A stretch of DNA of 64,000 nt. Source: Nematostella vectensis (lineage: Eukaryota > Cnidaria > Anthozoa > Actiniaria > Edwardsiidae). Shown here in pieces: positions 22,541 to 33,600 of the stretch. Location: positions 15,436,085 through 15,500,084 of the forward strand of contig NC_064043.1 of the NCBI RefSeq assembly GCF_932526225.1, read 5' to 3'. The position numbers and the translations under genes are program-made. Numbering within the stretch: position 1 is the stretch's first letter; each line of letters opens with the position of its first letter. A model generated the notes under the pieces. That model saw only the letters and a program-made list of their open reading frames with translations, had not been told where the DNA came from and did not search any database.

Positions 22541-24189
22541 GCGCATGTTATGACTAAGCTCGAAAGTTTGGTATTCATATCATCTGCTATTTTAAACAAA
22601 TAGACGACCTTGCCATTGACAACACGTATTAAATGCTGCGAAATTTCCATTGCCGATGTTAAATCCTTTAAATTTGTTTTCAATTCAGCAACATGATTTG
22701 ACTCGCATGTATGTCCGCTCATCAATTGACAACCTTTTGCAATTACTCAAAGCCCAACTCTTGTCAAATCACATTCTATAAGTGTCGAAAATCCAGGCTC
22801 TTAGCCGTTTAATCGACATCTGAATCTGTTGAGTCGAAACAAGTAACTTCTCTAAAAACAACGCCGTCAAAACAGAACAAGAATGATTTGACATTGATTT
22901 TAAAGGTCCACAAGGCAGTGAATCTAGCTTACTAGTAATATGAATCAATCTTGTGTCATCATAAAAAGTCAACGGTCGTGCGCCAAAACTTAACAACAAC
23001 GACGATTTTGAGTTTGCCCCAACTCATATGCCAAAATAAAACAAACAATCAATACTTTGAAAAGGCTTGACCTCCCTAACAGTAGCATGTTGTGCCTTAT
23101 GAAGTAACAACGAAATTTAGAATTTAGCATGAATTTCAATATATTAAAGAAACAGCAACATCAATTCATTTACGTCTGAACTCTCTTAGATACTCTTGTC
23201 TCCTTTTCCTTCTCAAACGTCTCTATCAGTTTCTCACTAAGAATGTTATCCTCACACTCCCAGGTTACGCTGCCATCACTCCACAACACCCGGAACTCTA
23301 CTATTCCCTTTCTGACGCGCTTCTTGAGCAATTTGATTCAACATTATCAATAACTACTCCCTCTTCACTGATCAGAACTGTTTCATCTCTCTGGTTAGAA
23401 CCAGGACTTGATGCATTCACCTCTGAAACACTATGCAAAAAGGTGGCGTAACAATAGGCAAAATACTAGGCCTAACAGAGCGCGCAATTTTGTGAACGGA
23501 TTCCTCATTCATTAAATTACCAGGCTGGCTAGACATCAATAGGCCCTCTGAGGTCACGCAATTCCTCAAAACCATCCGGTGGCAAGTCAGACTCTTCTAG
23601 ATAAGGTTCGTCAGGAACCTTGCCGGTAGATTTCCTGCTTTTTTCTCTGGAGTTGTTCTGTAAGGTCTTTGTTTAATTGGACTTACATCTCCCGTGTCAA
23701 TAACACGCTTAACATCAGAACAACGACCTAACTGACTTATAGATGACGCAAAACAGTAACGAAATCTGAACAAAAGATCTTTTAATTCTGTCTTATCCTT
23801 CTCCAAAGGAAAACTTCTCGAAAGGTCAGGCATCTCAAAAGTGTCACTCTCTGCCGAATTGTTTGGGTTTTGCGCTTTGAAATTTAAATCGTTAGACTCC
23901 CTCGGCTGCTGCCCTAGCTCAAATGTTTCGATATCGTCATTCACAACAGAAAAAGTACCTAAACGAGTATGTTTGTAAATTTTCACTGGTTTCGAAGTTG
24001 GATTCATCAAACGAACTGATACAACGCTGTCTTCAGAAACACAAACAAGCTCAGCTGCCCCAACAATAGAATATCTCCGAGTTAAACCCTCTCTAGAAAT
24101 AATTACACCCGTCTTATCACCCAAATTCGACACTCTGACTATTGCTTCTTTTAACACTTCCGTTTGTGCGGATTCTCCACCAGTGTTAG

Positions 24190-25549
24190 GGGACTAGCCG
24201 GGATTCTTAGACAAAGGCGACGAAGATGAAGGCGAGGCTGGTATTTTCAGGCTTTAATGATTTGCACACAGCAGTAGCGGCACACACAGTATAGTGATGT
24301 ATATGGTATAAAATACAGAGCTAGGCTCGCTATATTTCGCCACGACCAGACAGCAATCCATGTGCTGGTCCCACATGAAAGGAAATACATGTAAAACAAT
24401 TCGAGAGGGAACGGGGAGAATTGGATACATTCGGCAAAACGAACCAATCAGCCAAAAGCGTGAGGGCGTGGGAAATCTCTCGTCTCTCGTCCCTGCGTAT
24501 TTACAAAATAATCAATGAAGTCAAGGTAACTCTAAGATAACACTAATGATTAAGCAACTTTTAAAACTTAACTGCGCATGCTCAAAGAGCGCTTGACTAC
24601 AACATTTTATTTTAAACGAAATAACAAATAAAAATAAATGATGTCTAAACCAAGGGGTGAAAATGGCATGTAGTTTCGAAGAACATTCTAGAGTTTAACT
24701 TGCCAAATAAATTGTCCGAAACGAAAAAAAGAAACCACGATTCTGCCACGTATAAGAAACTGGACACCCCCTGGATTTAAAAGCACCAGAAGGTCATCGA
24801 AGCGGAGGGTCCACGGGCGTGCTTAAAATCTAGACTAAGGAAACCATCAATTGTAAACAAAATCTTAATCATCCTAAAAAGATAAACAACCAAGTTTTTT
24901 TGACTGACGCACACAAAATGACACCAGGTGTTCAATTTTTATAGATTTTATCTTTTTCCTTAGAATGTCATGGGCTGACATAGTAAGAACAAATATTGCC
25001 TACATAATTATTGATCGGAATAAAGTACTGGTTTTCCAAATATTGTATTGCAACAATTTTTATAAGCAGGCAAAGACAAACTTTTTTTAATTTAGCGCAA
25101 TTTAACCGCGTGCTCGTCATTTGTTAGTTCCAGTTTATGCATGTTTTCAGAGAAACTACATCAAATTAACTTCAAAGATTCAGAGTGAACTTTTTAGGGA
25201 AGCATATCCAAGTATTATACATAGCTATTTTTCAAGTTTAAGCGAGCTGGTTGTGATAGTCATGTCAGCACCGTTTCTACACAACACAGCATCAACATGG
25301 CGGCAATAAAAGCACGGCTTGCATGGTCATTTCATTTCTAAATTTTAGCGGCTTTATTTCATGAATTAAACAAAACTCAACTGTCCATTTTTGCTCATGA
25401 TTGTCTACTTGATTGACAGTTGGCCATAATCTGTGAATAAATCAAGTATAGCACAACAACACGAGGATTTGAGGACATCATCGAGCGGAATGAGTGGTGA
25501 CTATTGAACAAATTCAAGATGGTATTGTGAAAAATTTTCTGTATTGTTG
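24190..25549. other. AT-rich non-genic stretch
   Basis: No exon, RNA gene or element ends recognised. GGCTTTAATGATT near 24250 could be an LTR polyadenylation region (minus strand) of the fragment to its left, but I could not find a partner LTR. Confidence 0.4.
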
Positions 25550-26251
25550 TTCAGATGCGGCCAAAATAGGCTTGCAAGAAAGTATTATTTGCTCCTATTG
25601 GTTTTGCAATACCCAACTGGGCGAGAAACAAGTCTTTTTCACTCAAATATTTGCGAATTGTTGGCAATAGTCCAATGCCATGAGTACTTACAAAAATACC
25701 GAGATGGTGGCTGAATTTATTCACCGCTAGTTCCTGCATCGTTCGCTGTTGCTCTCAAACAACTCAGAATCTTTCTCTTCGTCTCCTTTTTGCCATTTAG
25801 AAGCGCCTCAAACAAGTTTGTTCGATTGACAAGAAATTCAATCAATTCAGAATGATGAAAATATAAAAAAAAAACAAAGTTCAAAGTCATTATTTGGATG
25901 ATTCTTCGGTCCAATGAATGGAGTAGCTTCTTGTTCCTCAATGGCAGTACCGTTCTGTACCAAAGTTGGTCTTTGGGTCGCAAAATTCCGACATTTTTTT
26001 TTTTTGCTAGAAATTAGCCCACGGCCTTCGTTGTTTACCGATTGTGAATCTGTCTCTCCCAGGCCGTAAAACTCTTTTAAATCGCTATCGAAATCACCCA
26101 AAATATCATGAGTCCATGATCTAAAGGCAAGGTCCGTGGTAGTGGATGGATTTCGAATGCGCGAAAAAGTTTTAACTTTGGATAAAAATTTCATGACGAA
26201 CGGTTCGTTGTACTGACTTGAGCTGTAAGAGAGAAACGTGCAGAATTTCAT
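25550..26251 (-). pseudogene. Unrecognised, probably degraded coding stretch
   Basis: On the minus strand, three consecutive open frames in shifting phase read like protein: FLSKVKTFSRIRNPSTTTDL near 26190, ELIEFLVNRTNLFEALLNG near 25845, and NKFSHHLGIFVSTHGIGLLP near 25720. Frame changes near 25850 and 25730 suggest decay. I do not recognise the family, and splice sites were not convincing. It may be chance. Confidence 0.25.
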
Positions 26252-26259
26252 GCTCTATC

Positions 26260-27600
26260 GATTCCACGTGTTAGGTTTCCATATTAGGCAGTCCCTATGT
26301 CTTTTTGTCCAATGACAAAGAGGCATACAGCAAAATACGGAAAATTCCGTGTCAAGGCGCGAAAGGGTTAAGAACTTCCGTTTTTTATGATAGGAACATG
26401 AAGTACCAGAGGACCGTAACTAGAACCTAGACAATATGACAACTCGTGCTGTAAGAGATGTATAGCTTGTATGTATAGACGACAAGTAACTAGAACCTAA
26501 ACAATACGACAACCCGTGCTGTAACATATTCTACCGCACTGTGGTGGTTGTTTTACGAGATCTTACTCGTACTTCAATTCTGGCCGCTTGATTTGATCTC
26601 ATGTCTCGATGCCTGCCTTTACTTCTTTTTAGAGGCATCAAGTAACGCGGAACCCCTGTACTGCTAAAACGTTAGATATACCGCTTATTCTGAATAAACA
26701 CACATCACAAAGCAATGAGAGTTTATTGTGACCTTTATTCTAGTATATAAGACGATTATAGGACAATTACAGGAGGTGATCAATCGTGAAAATATTCGAG
26801 CTAGTTACTGGGATTGACTGGAGACTGACTGAGAGGTTGGTAAGCCTGTGCGTGCATCGGAGAACACGTTTTCCTTTGTACTTAACTTTGGGTATCGGGT
26901 CGCATCTATTCGACCTTGTACTTGACAACTGATGCGAAAACCGGATAATAATTAAGGTCTTCAGAACAGACAGGCTAGAAATATATACCCCATAAAATAG
27001 CCTATGTAGTCGTGTTCAATATCTAACTATCTGGATGTCATATGGGCAGTTCGAGGCAGCCGTTCGATATCGAACTTTTGTTGCGCCGAGTGCCCTATTT
27101 TATTTTTATTTGCGCAAGAGAAACTCCCCATCAAGTCACCTTTATTGCTTGAAAAATTTTGAAAGCTGCTCGTATTCGGGTTCACACAAATAGTATTTTT
27201 AAAGGGGTTCACAGAAAGATGCACCACGAGTCAACAAGACTCTCTATCCTCTGACAAAACACCGCGTATTATCCTCACATCATATAGTCACGTGCCGTTG
27301 GTTGTGACAAACACTCACTCCTAGATATCACCTATTTTCCATTTAAACTTACTTACGTAACAGTAACAGATACTGGGTGCCCCAATTCAAGAAACGTGCG
27401 ATTTAAAAATAGACTCGATAAAAACGTGACGACGCCTCGTCCCAGAAGAGGAGGGGGGAGTACGTTCTATAAAGGTATACCTGGAAGTGTTGTGCATCAA
27501 TAGCAAATAAATCACCTACAACATCTGTACCATTTATTTATTTATAAAATTATGTCTATTGTCCATTTATGATGACTTCCATGTCCTTACCTCACGGGAC
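26260..27600. other. Intergenic region upstream of the fasciclin gene
   Basis: No exon seen. It holds a ~38-bp near-direct repeat (GTAACTAGAACCTAGACAAT at 26416; GTAACTAGAACCTAAACAAT at 26488). It may contain distal regulatory sequence for the gene at 27698. Confidence 0.4.
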
Positions 27601-27639
27601 GTTTTGACCCACCGTAACCTGATCTCTATTTTTTAACCC

Positions 27640-27647
27640 TATATAAG
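27640..27647 (+). promoter_or_regulatory. TATA box of the fasciclin-domain gene
   Basis: TATATAAG lies 51-58 bp upstream of the ATG at 27698. A start site about 30 bp downstream (near 27671-27678) would leave a 5' UTR of only 20-27 nt. No other ATG lies between. Confidence 0.7.
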
Positions 27648-27697
27648 CCCCGTCGTCGACTAAAGTCCTTGAGTCCATTCGCGCGACAGCTTTCAGG

Positions 27698-30600
27698 ATG
27701 AACGGAGTAGCAGTCTTGCTAGTGGTATGCAGTGCGCTAGGAGCGAGTGCTCTCCCTATGCTCACAATACGGCCTGCTTTTCTACTGCAAGAGGCTTCGA
27801 ACACGCTGGTCGATCTCGCCAAGAAGGAAAATCTAACCACCCTCGTCAAACTAGCGACTGATGCCGGCCTGGCAAAGGTGCTTGAAAGCAAGACTTTGAC
27901 GTTGTTTGGTCCGACAGATGCAGCGTTCCAAGCAATACCTCCAGAAGTGAAGGATTTGATTAAAGATAAGACAGTCTTGAAAAAGGTCCTTATGTTTCAT
28001 GTGCTGAAGGGAAAAGTCTATTCAAGTGCGATCAAGAACGACTTGCTGGTGGCGAGTTTGGAAGATTCCGAGATTCGATTCAACATATATGGCAAGGTAA
28101 GGTGCCTGTTATTTTGAGTGATATAAACACTGGCGATCTTGCATTCTAAGGAAAGTCCATTCCTGCATTTGCCGCGCTTTCAAACTGGTGAATGGTATTC
28201 CCAAATACTCTGCTCTCCTTACGTAATACTCTGTGCCACTCTATTACGTAATGCGGGACACACTTTTTAACAAAGACAAAGTACTCAAAGTATATATATT
28301 ATATAATATATCGAGTGCGTGCCTAGGGAAAATTTGTATCACTTTAATTTTTCAGTTTTTTCTCTTTTCCTTTTCAATTCGGGTTTGTATAATGTCTAAC
28401 GACAAACTCTTGGATTTGTAGGCTTTGAAACCCTATACAAATCACGGGCATCCTCGGAAACCCAGGGGTATTACCTGGTTAATAAATACCCCGGGTTTAC
28501 GAGGATCAATCACGGGTGGCCCATTGTGTTTGCGCGTCAGCGTATGGGGCCTCTCACTACGGAAGCCCAGAGGGGCAACTGCCCTATTCGGTTTCGGATT
28601 TCCATGTTTTGCAAACAGCATCACGAGTTTGTATTTTGCTTTTGCGAGTTTGTACTTTGCTTTTCCTAGTTTGTATTTTGCTTTTGCGGGTTTGTATTTT
28701 GCTTTTGCGAGTTTATTGTATTTTGCTTTTGCGGGTTTGTACTTTGCTTTTGCGAGTTTGTATTTTGCTTTTGCGAGTTTGTATTTTGCTTTTGCGGGTT
28801 TGTACTTTGCTTTTGCGAGTTTGTATTTTGCTTTTGCGAGTTTGTATTTTGCATTTGCGAGTTTGTATTTTGCTTTTGCGAGTTTGTATTTTGCTTTTGC
28901 GAGTTTGTATTTTGCTTTTGCGAGTTTGTGTTTTGCTTTTGCGAGTTTGTATTTTGCTTTTGCGAGTTTGTATTTTGCTTTTGCGAGTTTGTATTTTGCT
29001 TTTGCGGGTTTGTACTTTGCATTTGTGAGTTTGTATTTTGCTTTTGCAAGTTTGTACTTTGCATTAGTTTGTACTTTGCATTTGTGAGTTTGTATTTTGC
29101 TTTTGCAAGTTTGTTCTTTGCATTAGTTAGTTTGTACTTTGCATTTGTGAGTTTGTATTTTGCTTTTGCAAGTTTGTAATTTGCATTAGTTAGATTGTTC
29201 TTTGCATTTGTGAGTTTGAATTTTGCTTTTTTGCGAGTTTGTAGTTTCAAAAGGCTTGAGAATTGTTTGGGGAGGGGTGGGGGCATATTTATTTCGGGGG
29301 AGGGGTGGGTATATCCTCCACAGCGGGCTCGCAAGCTAAAGCAGCTAAATGGCTTGCCTGCTATCATTGAGCAAATAATCTAAATACCAAATACTCTTAC
29401 GCAATTAAAATGAATAAATAAATCATCTAAAAATATCTAATATGTGGAATGTTCAGTAAAAATCACTCTGATATAATTACTTTTTCATCTCTACCGCCTC
29501 TGCATACAGAGGAACGTCCAAATATACCTTCCCTCTGTTGTTCTCGTAGAGAGGCTATGGTTGCTCCTTAGAATACCAGGGATCACTAAGGATAGTAGAG
29601 GATCTTCAACGCGTTGTTGTGACGTTGCAGGTACTTTGACTGCGCAAGCGCACTGCATCCAGCAAGAACATGAGCTTGATTCTCTTCCGTCTTGCCGCAC
29701 ATTCGACACATAGTGTCACCAGTGTTAAGCCCACGACACATAGTGTCACCAGTGTTAAGCCCAGTCTTGCTCTTATGATAAGCCCCGCACATTCGACACA
29801 TAGTGTCAGCAGTGTTAAGCCCACGGCACATAGTGTCACCAGTGTTAAGCCCACGGCACATAGTGTCACCAGTGTTAAGCCCACGGCACATAGTGTCACC
29901 AGTGTTAAGCCCACAGCACATAGTGTCACCAGTGTTAAGCCCACGGCACATAGTGTCACCAGTGTTAAGCCCACGGCACATAGTGTCACCAGTGTTAAGC
30001 CCAGTCTTGCTCTTATGATAAGCCCCGCACATTCGACACATAGTGTCACCAGTGTTAAGCCCAGTCTTGCTCTTATGATAAGCCCCGCACATTCGACACA
30101 TAGTGTCACCAGTGTTAAGCCCAGTCTTGCTCTTATGATAAGCCCCGCACATTCGACACATAGTGTCACCAGTGTTAACCCAGTCTTGCTCTTATGATAA
30201 GCCTTCGTTGGTAGCATCTTTTCATATAGCTCATGTCGGCCCGCTATGGTGCTGGTAGGTGCAGTCGTCTTCCATACTGACATACATGAGAAGCATTCTT
30301 CCCCGTTTCTTTATTATCCCACCTTTGTGTTACAAGTTTCCTCTGCAAACTTGCTGATCTCTCCATAGCACAATCCTTCTTGATTCTCCAGTTCCACTCC
30401 GATCTTCTTAGCTGGCACCTCTTCCTTGGTTTGGTTGTTTATCATCGTCCGTGTGGGATGAGACAGGTTCAAACTTTACCCGAGCTCAGTCGCATATTTC
30501 TTTGCAACTTCGACCAACGACCGCCGCCCCTTCTCTTCTGCTCTCGTCTCGAACTTCCGCACAACGTCCATGGCTTGGTCCCTATTGGTGTATAGTCTAA

Positions 30601-33600
30601 CCGCAGCTTTGACTTTTCGTTTGCTAAAAATTATGGTAGTTTTGAGCGATTATGCCAGAAATTATGCTAGCATAATCGACCCGTCCCTAACTGCTCGAGA
30701 TAGCTTCCTTTATCTTTTCCAGCCCCTGTTCTGTCCATGTTTTTATTTTTGAAAATCTGGAGTGGGAGGGGAGAGGGTTGCACCTGATATTTTCAAAGAC
30801 CATGGTAAGATTGCTAATAGAGTCTTTGCATCTGTGACAACCGGTTAGATCTGCTCTCATTTGTGCGTTCTAAAATATGTTGTTCCAGCATCAAGCTGTT
30901 TTTAGGGCCATCATTCATGTGCAACTGCATTTATCGATCTTATTGACTGCCTACTCACTTGGATAACAACAACATACCGTTTTTACTCGAATAAGAGCTC
31001 CGGCGCTTATTATATTTTTTTTCGACTCTCAGACGGGGCGCTTATTCGGGGGAGGTGCTTATTGATCAAGGCTTTTGATCTGGTTAACCCCAAGTCGTAC
31101 TGCAAATAATTCACAGTCCATCAGCTATATGAAAAATCACTCGTATCGATTTCGAGGCGACGGCAGAGGGAACGCGTTGCTGTACAAACTCGCAAATGCA
31201 CATACCTGTACCGATACCCATACCTGTACTCAAGATGTTGGCCTCTTCTCCCAAGTGGAGCACCAAATCTCCCGCTTTTTAGCGATTTTTATCGCTCCAG
31301 AAAAATCCTTTTCTAGAAAATCGACATTTTGTCTATTTTCTATCAGTAATGAAAAATAATAATTCCCCGTGTAGCGCCATTTATTGAACACGCACGCAAG
31401 ATACTTCCCTGCTCAGGGCTCCCACAGTCAGGGAAAAGTCAGTGAAATTCGATTTTTTTTCAAGGTCAGGGAATTGTCAGGGAATTATGATTTAAGTCAG
31501 GGAAATTTGATAATTCTCAAAAAGTCAGGGAAAAGTCAGGGAATAATTCTTATTTTTCAAAAATCATTATTATGAATTGTGTTGGCGATAATCAAGCAAC
31601 CTCACTGTTAATTAAAAGTTTCAAAAATCGCAATACATCAGTATAAACGAATTATCCTATGTGGTTTTCCTGTGGAGGAAAATGAAGTGGAGGACTGGGT
31701 CTGAATTATGTCGGCCATCTTGTTGCAGTATTGGAAAGCACGTGGAGGTAGGGCTGGAATTAAGTATTTTAGCTATTTTAAGGGCATTATTTCATAACCT
31801 TAGCAGTGATAGAGTGGGGGGATGCATAATGTAACAATTTATTGATCATTTAATGACAAAATCGGTAAACTAACGACATTTAATTCAAGATATTTTTGTA
31901 TGCAGCGAATTTTTTCGTAACTGTTCAGTCTTAGTCTTAAGCTTTAAAAATTATTTTTGTTTATCCTGATTTGCATTTTGAAAAAGAGGAAACCACGCCT
32001 GAACTTAGTTAGATATACATTTTTTTTGTCCATTCTCATTGCATTTAATTGCAGCATGACTTTATACAAAATTATTTACAGTCGTAACACTTATTTTTTA
32101 TAACTTTTGTATTGGTTTGTAGATGAGTAAGCGAACTGTATTTAATAATCTATGGCTTCAAGACCCACTATTTCCTTGGGTTGCACAAGCTCAGGAATCA
32201 ACTAAAGCAAGGTGTAAAATGTGCTCTGTTACATTTGAGCTTGGAAATATGGGAAAACAAGCACTGATAAGTCATGCTAAAGGCAAAAAACATCTTAGGA
32301 GAGTTGCTCCATCGACATAAACAAGTTTCTTTGAACTCTTTTGTCACTGTGCAAAAGCAAGAATCCGAACAAAATTCTTCAGCAGCAGAAAGGACAATGA
32401 CTGTACCACCTCCTCCCGTCGATCTTTCTCAAGTTGCCAGTTCATCTGATTCATCTAAAGGCACAATTAAAAAGTATGTTACCAAAGATGAAACTCTAAA
32501 AGCAGAGGTGCTGTGGGCTATAAAAGTCCTCATGTCTCACTATTCCTGTAATAGTAGTGCAGGCACTGACAAGCTATTTTCCAATATGTTTCCAGACAGT
32601 GTAATTGCCAAACAGTTCCAATGTGGAGCAACAAAGTGTTCATACTTGATTTGTTTTGGCATTGCCCCATTTTTTCATGATGAATTAATGAAAAGACTTC
32701 AAGAGCAAGGAACAATGTATGTTATCTCATTTGATGAATCGCTGAATAAAGTGATCCAGAAAGAACAGATGGATTTGATTGTGCGCTTTTGGGATGTTCA
32801 GAAGAATAAAGTTGTATCAAGATACATTGATTCCCAGTTTCTTGGTCACACAAGAGCTGCAGATTTACTTCAAAGTTTCAAGCTAGGTCTACAAAAGCTG
32901 AATCCTGCAAACCTTGTGCAGGTATCGATGGATGGTCCTAATGTTAACTGGAAATTTCTTGAAGACCTATTAGAAGATAGAGAACAAACTGATCCAGATC
33001 TTCCAAAGCTCATTAATATTGGTGCCTGTGGGTTACATGTGGTACATGGGGCTTTTAAATATGGAGCTACAGCCACAGGCTGGCGTCTTGATAAACTTCT
33101 GAGGTCTCTCTGGTACACTTTTTCAGACTCACCAGCAAAAAGAGAAGATTATGAAGCCATTTCTGGAAGTTCCATGTGGCCACTACGATTTTGTGGAACA
33201 AGGTGGCTGGAAGATTTGCCAGTGGCAGAACGAGCAGTGGCTATCTGGCCAAATATCAAGAAATATGTTGACGAGGTGTCAAAGCTACCAAAGAGCAAAA
33301 TTCCTACAAGCCAATCTTTCAAAAATCTACAGGCATTTGTACAAGATCCACTCATTGTTGCCAAACTTGAGTTCTTTATTAGTATCGCACGCATTCTTGG
33401 GCCTTTTTTGAAGAAATTCCAAACCGATCAGCCCATGGTCCCCTTTCTTACACAAGATGTACAAACCATACTTGAAGCAATCCTTTCCAAGTTTGTTAAG
33501 AAGTCTGTGCTTCAAGAGGCAACAACATGTGCTAAGCTTGCTAACATTGATGTTAGCAAGTCTGACAATCTTCTACCACCAAGGAAGGTAGATGTAGGTT

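Larger units (their letters stand above)
21595..24160 (-). mobile_element. Degenerate gypsy-type retroelement fragment with third ORF
   Basis: Minus strand. 24157-23640 reads as the end of protease and the start of RT, with the typical junction VIDTGDVSPIKQRPYR. Most of RT to integrase is missing. 23337-23170 encodes a chromodomain-like end (FRVLWSDGSVTWECEDNIL, then a stop), normal after gypsy integrase. Beyond this, 22999-22769, 22725-22550 and 21771-21595 hold an open-frame region with heptad-like Leu/Ile spacing, possibly a third (env-like or accessory) frame. That region is split by the Mutator-like element at 21781-22540. Stops and frame changes show it is dead. LTRs were not found. The env-like reading is inference only. 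Confidence 0.7.

Noticed and set aside
28425..29367. Open frames of 170-233 codons with a 7-residue repeat
   Set aside because: Produced by the 21-bp minisatellite; open on both strands, in an intron.
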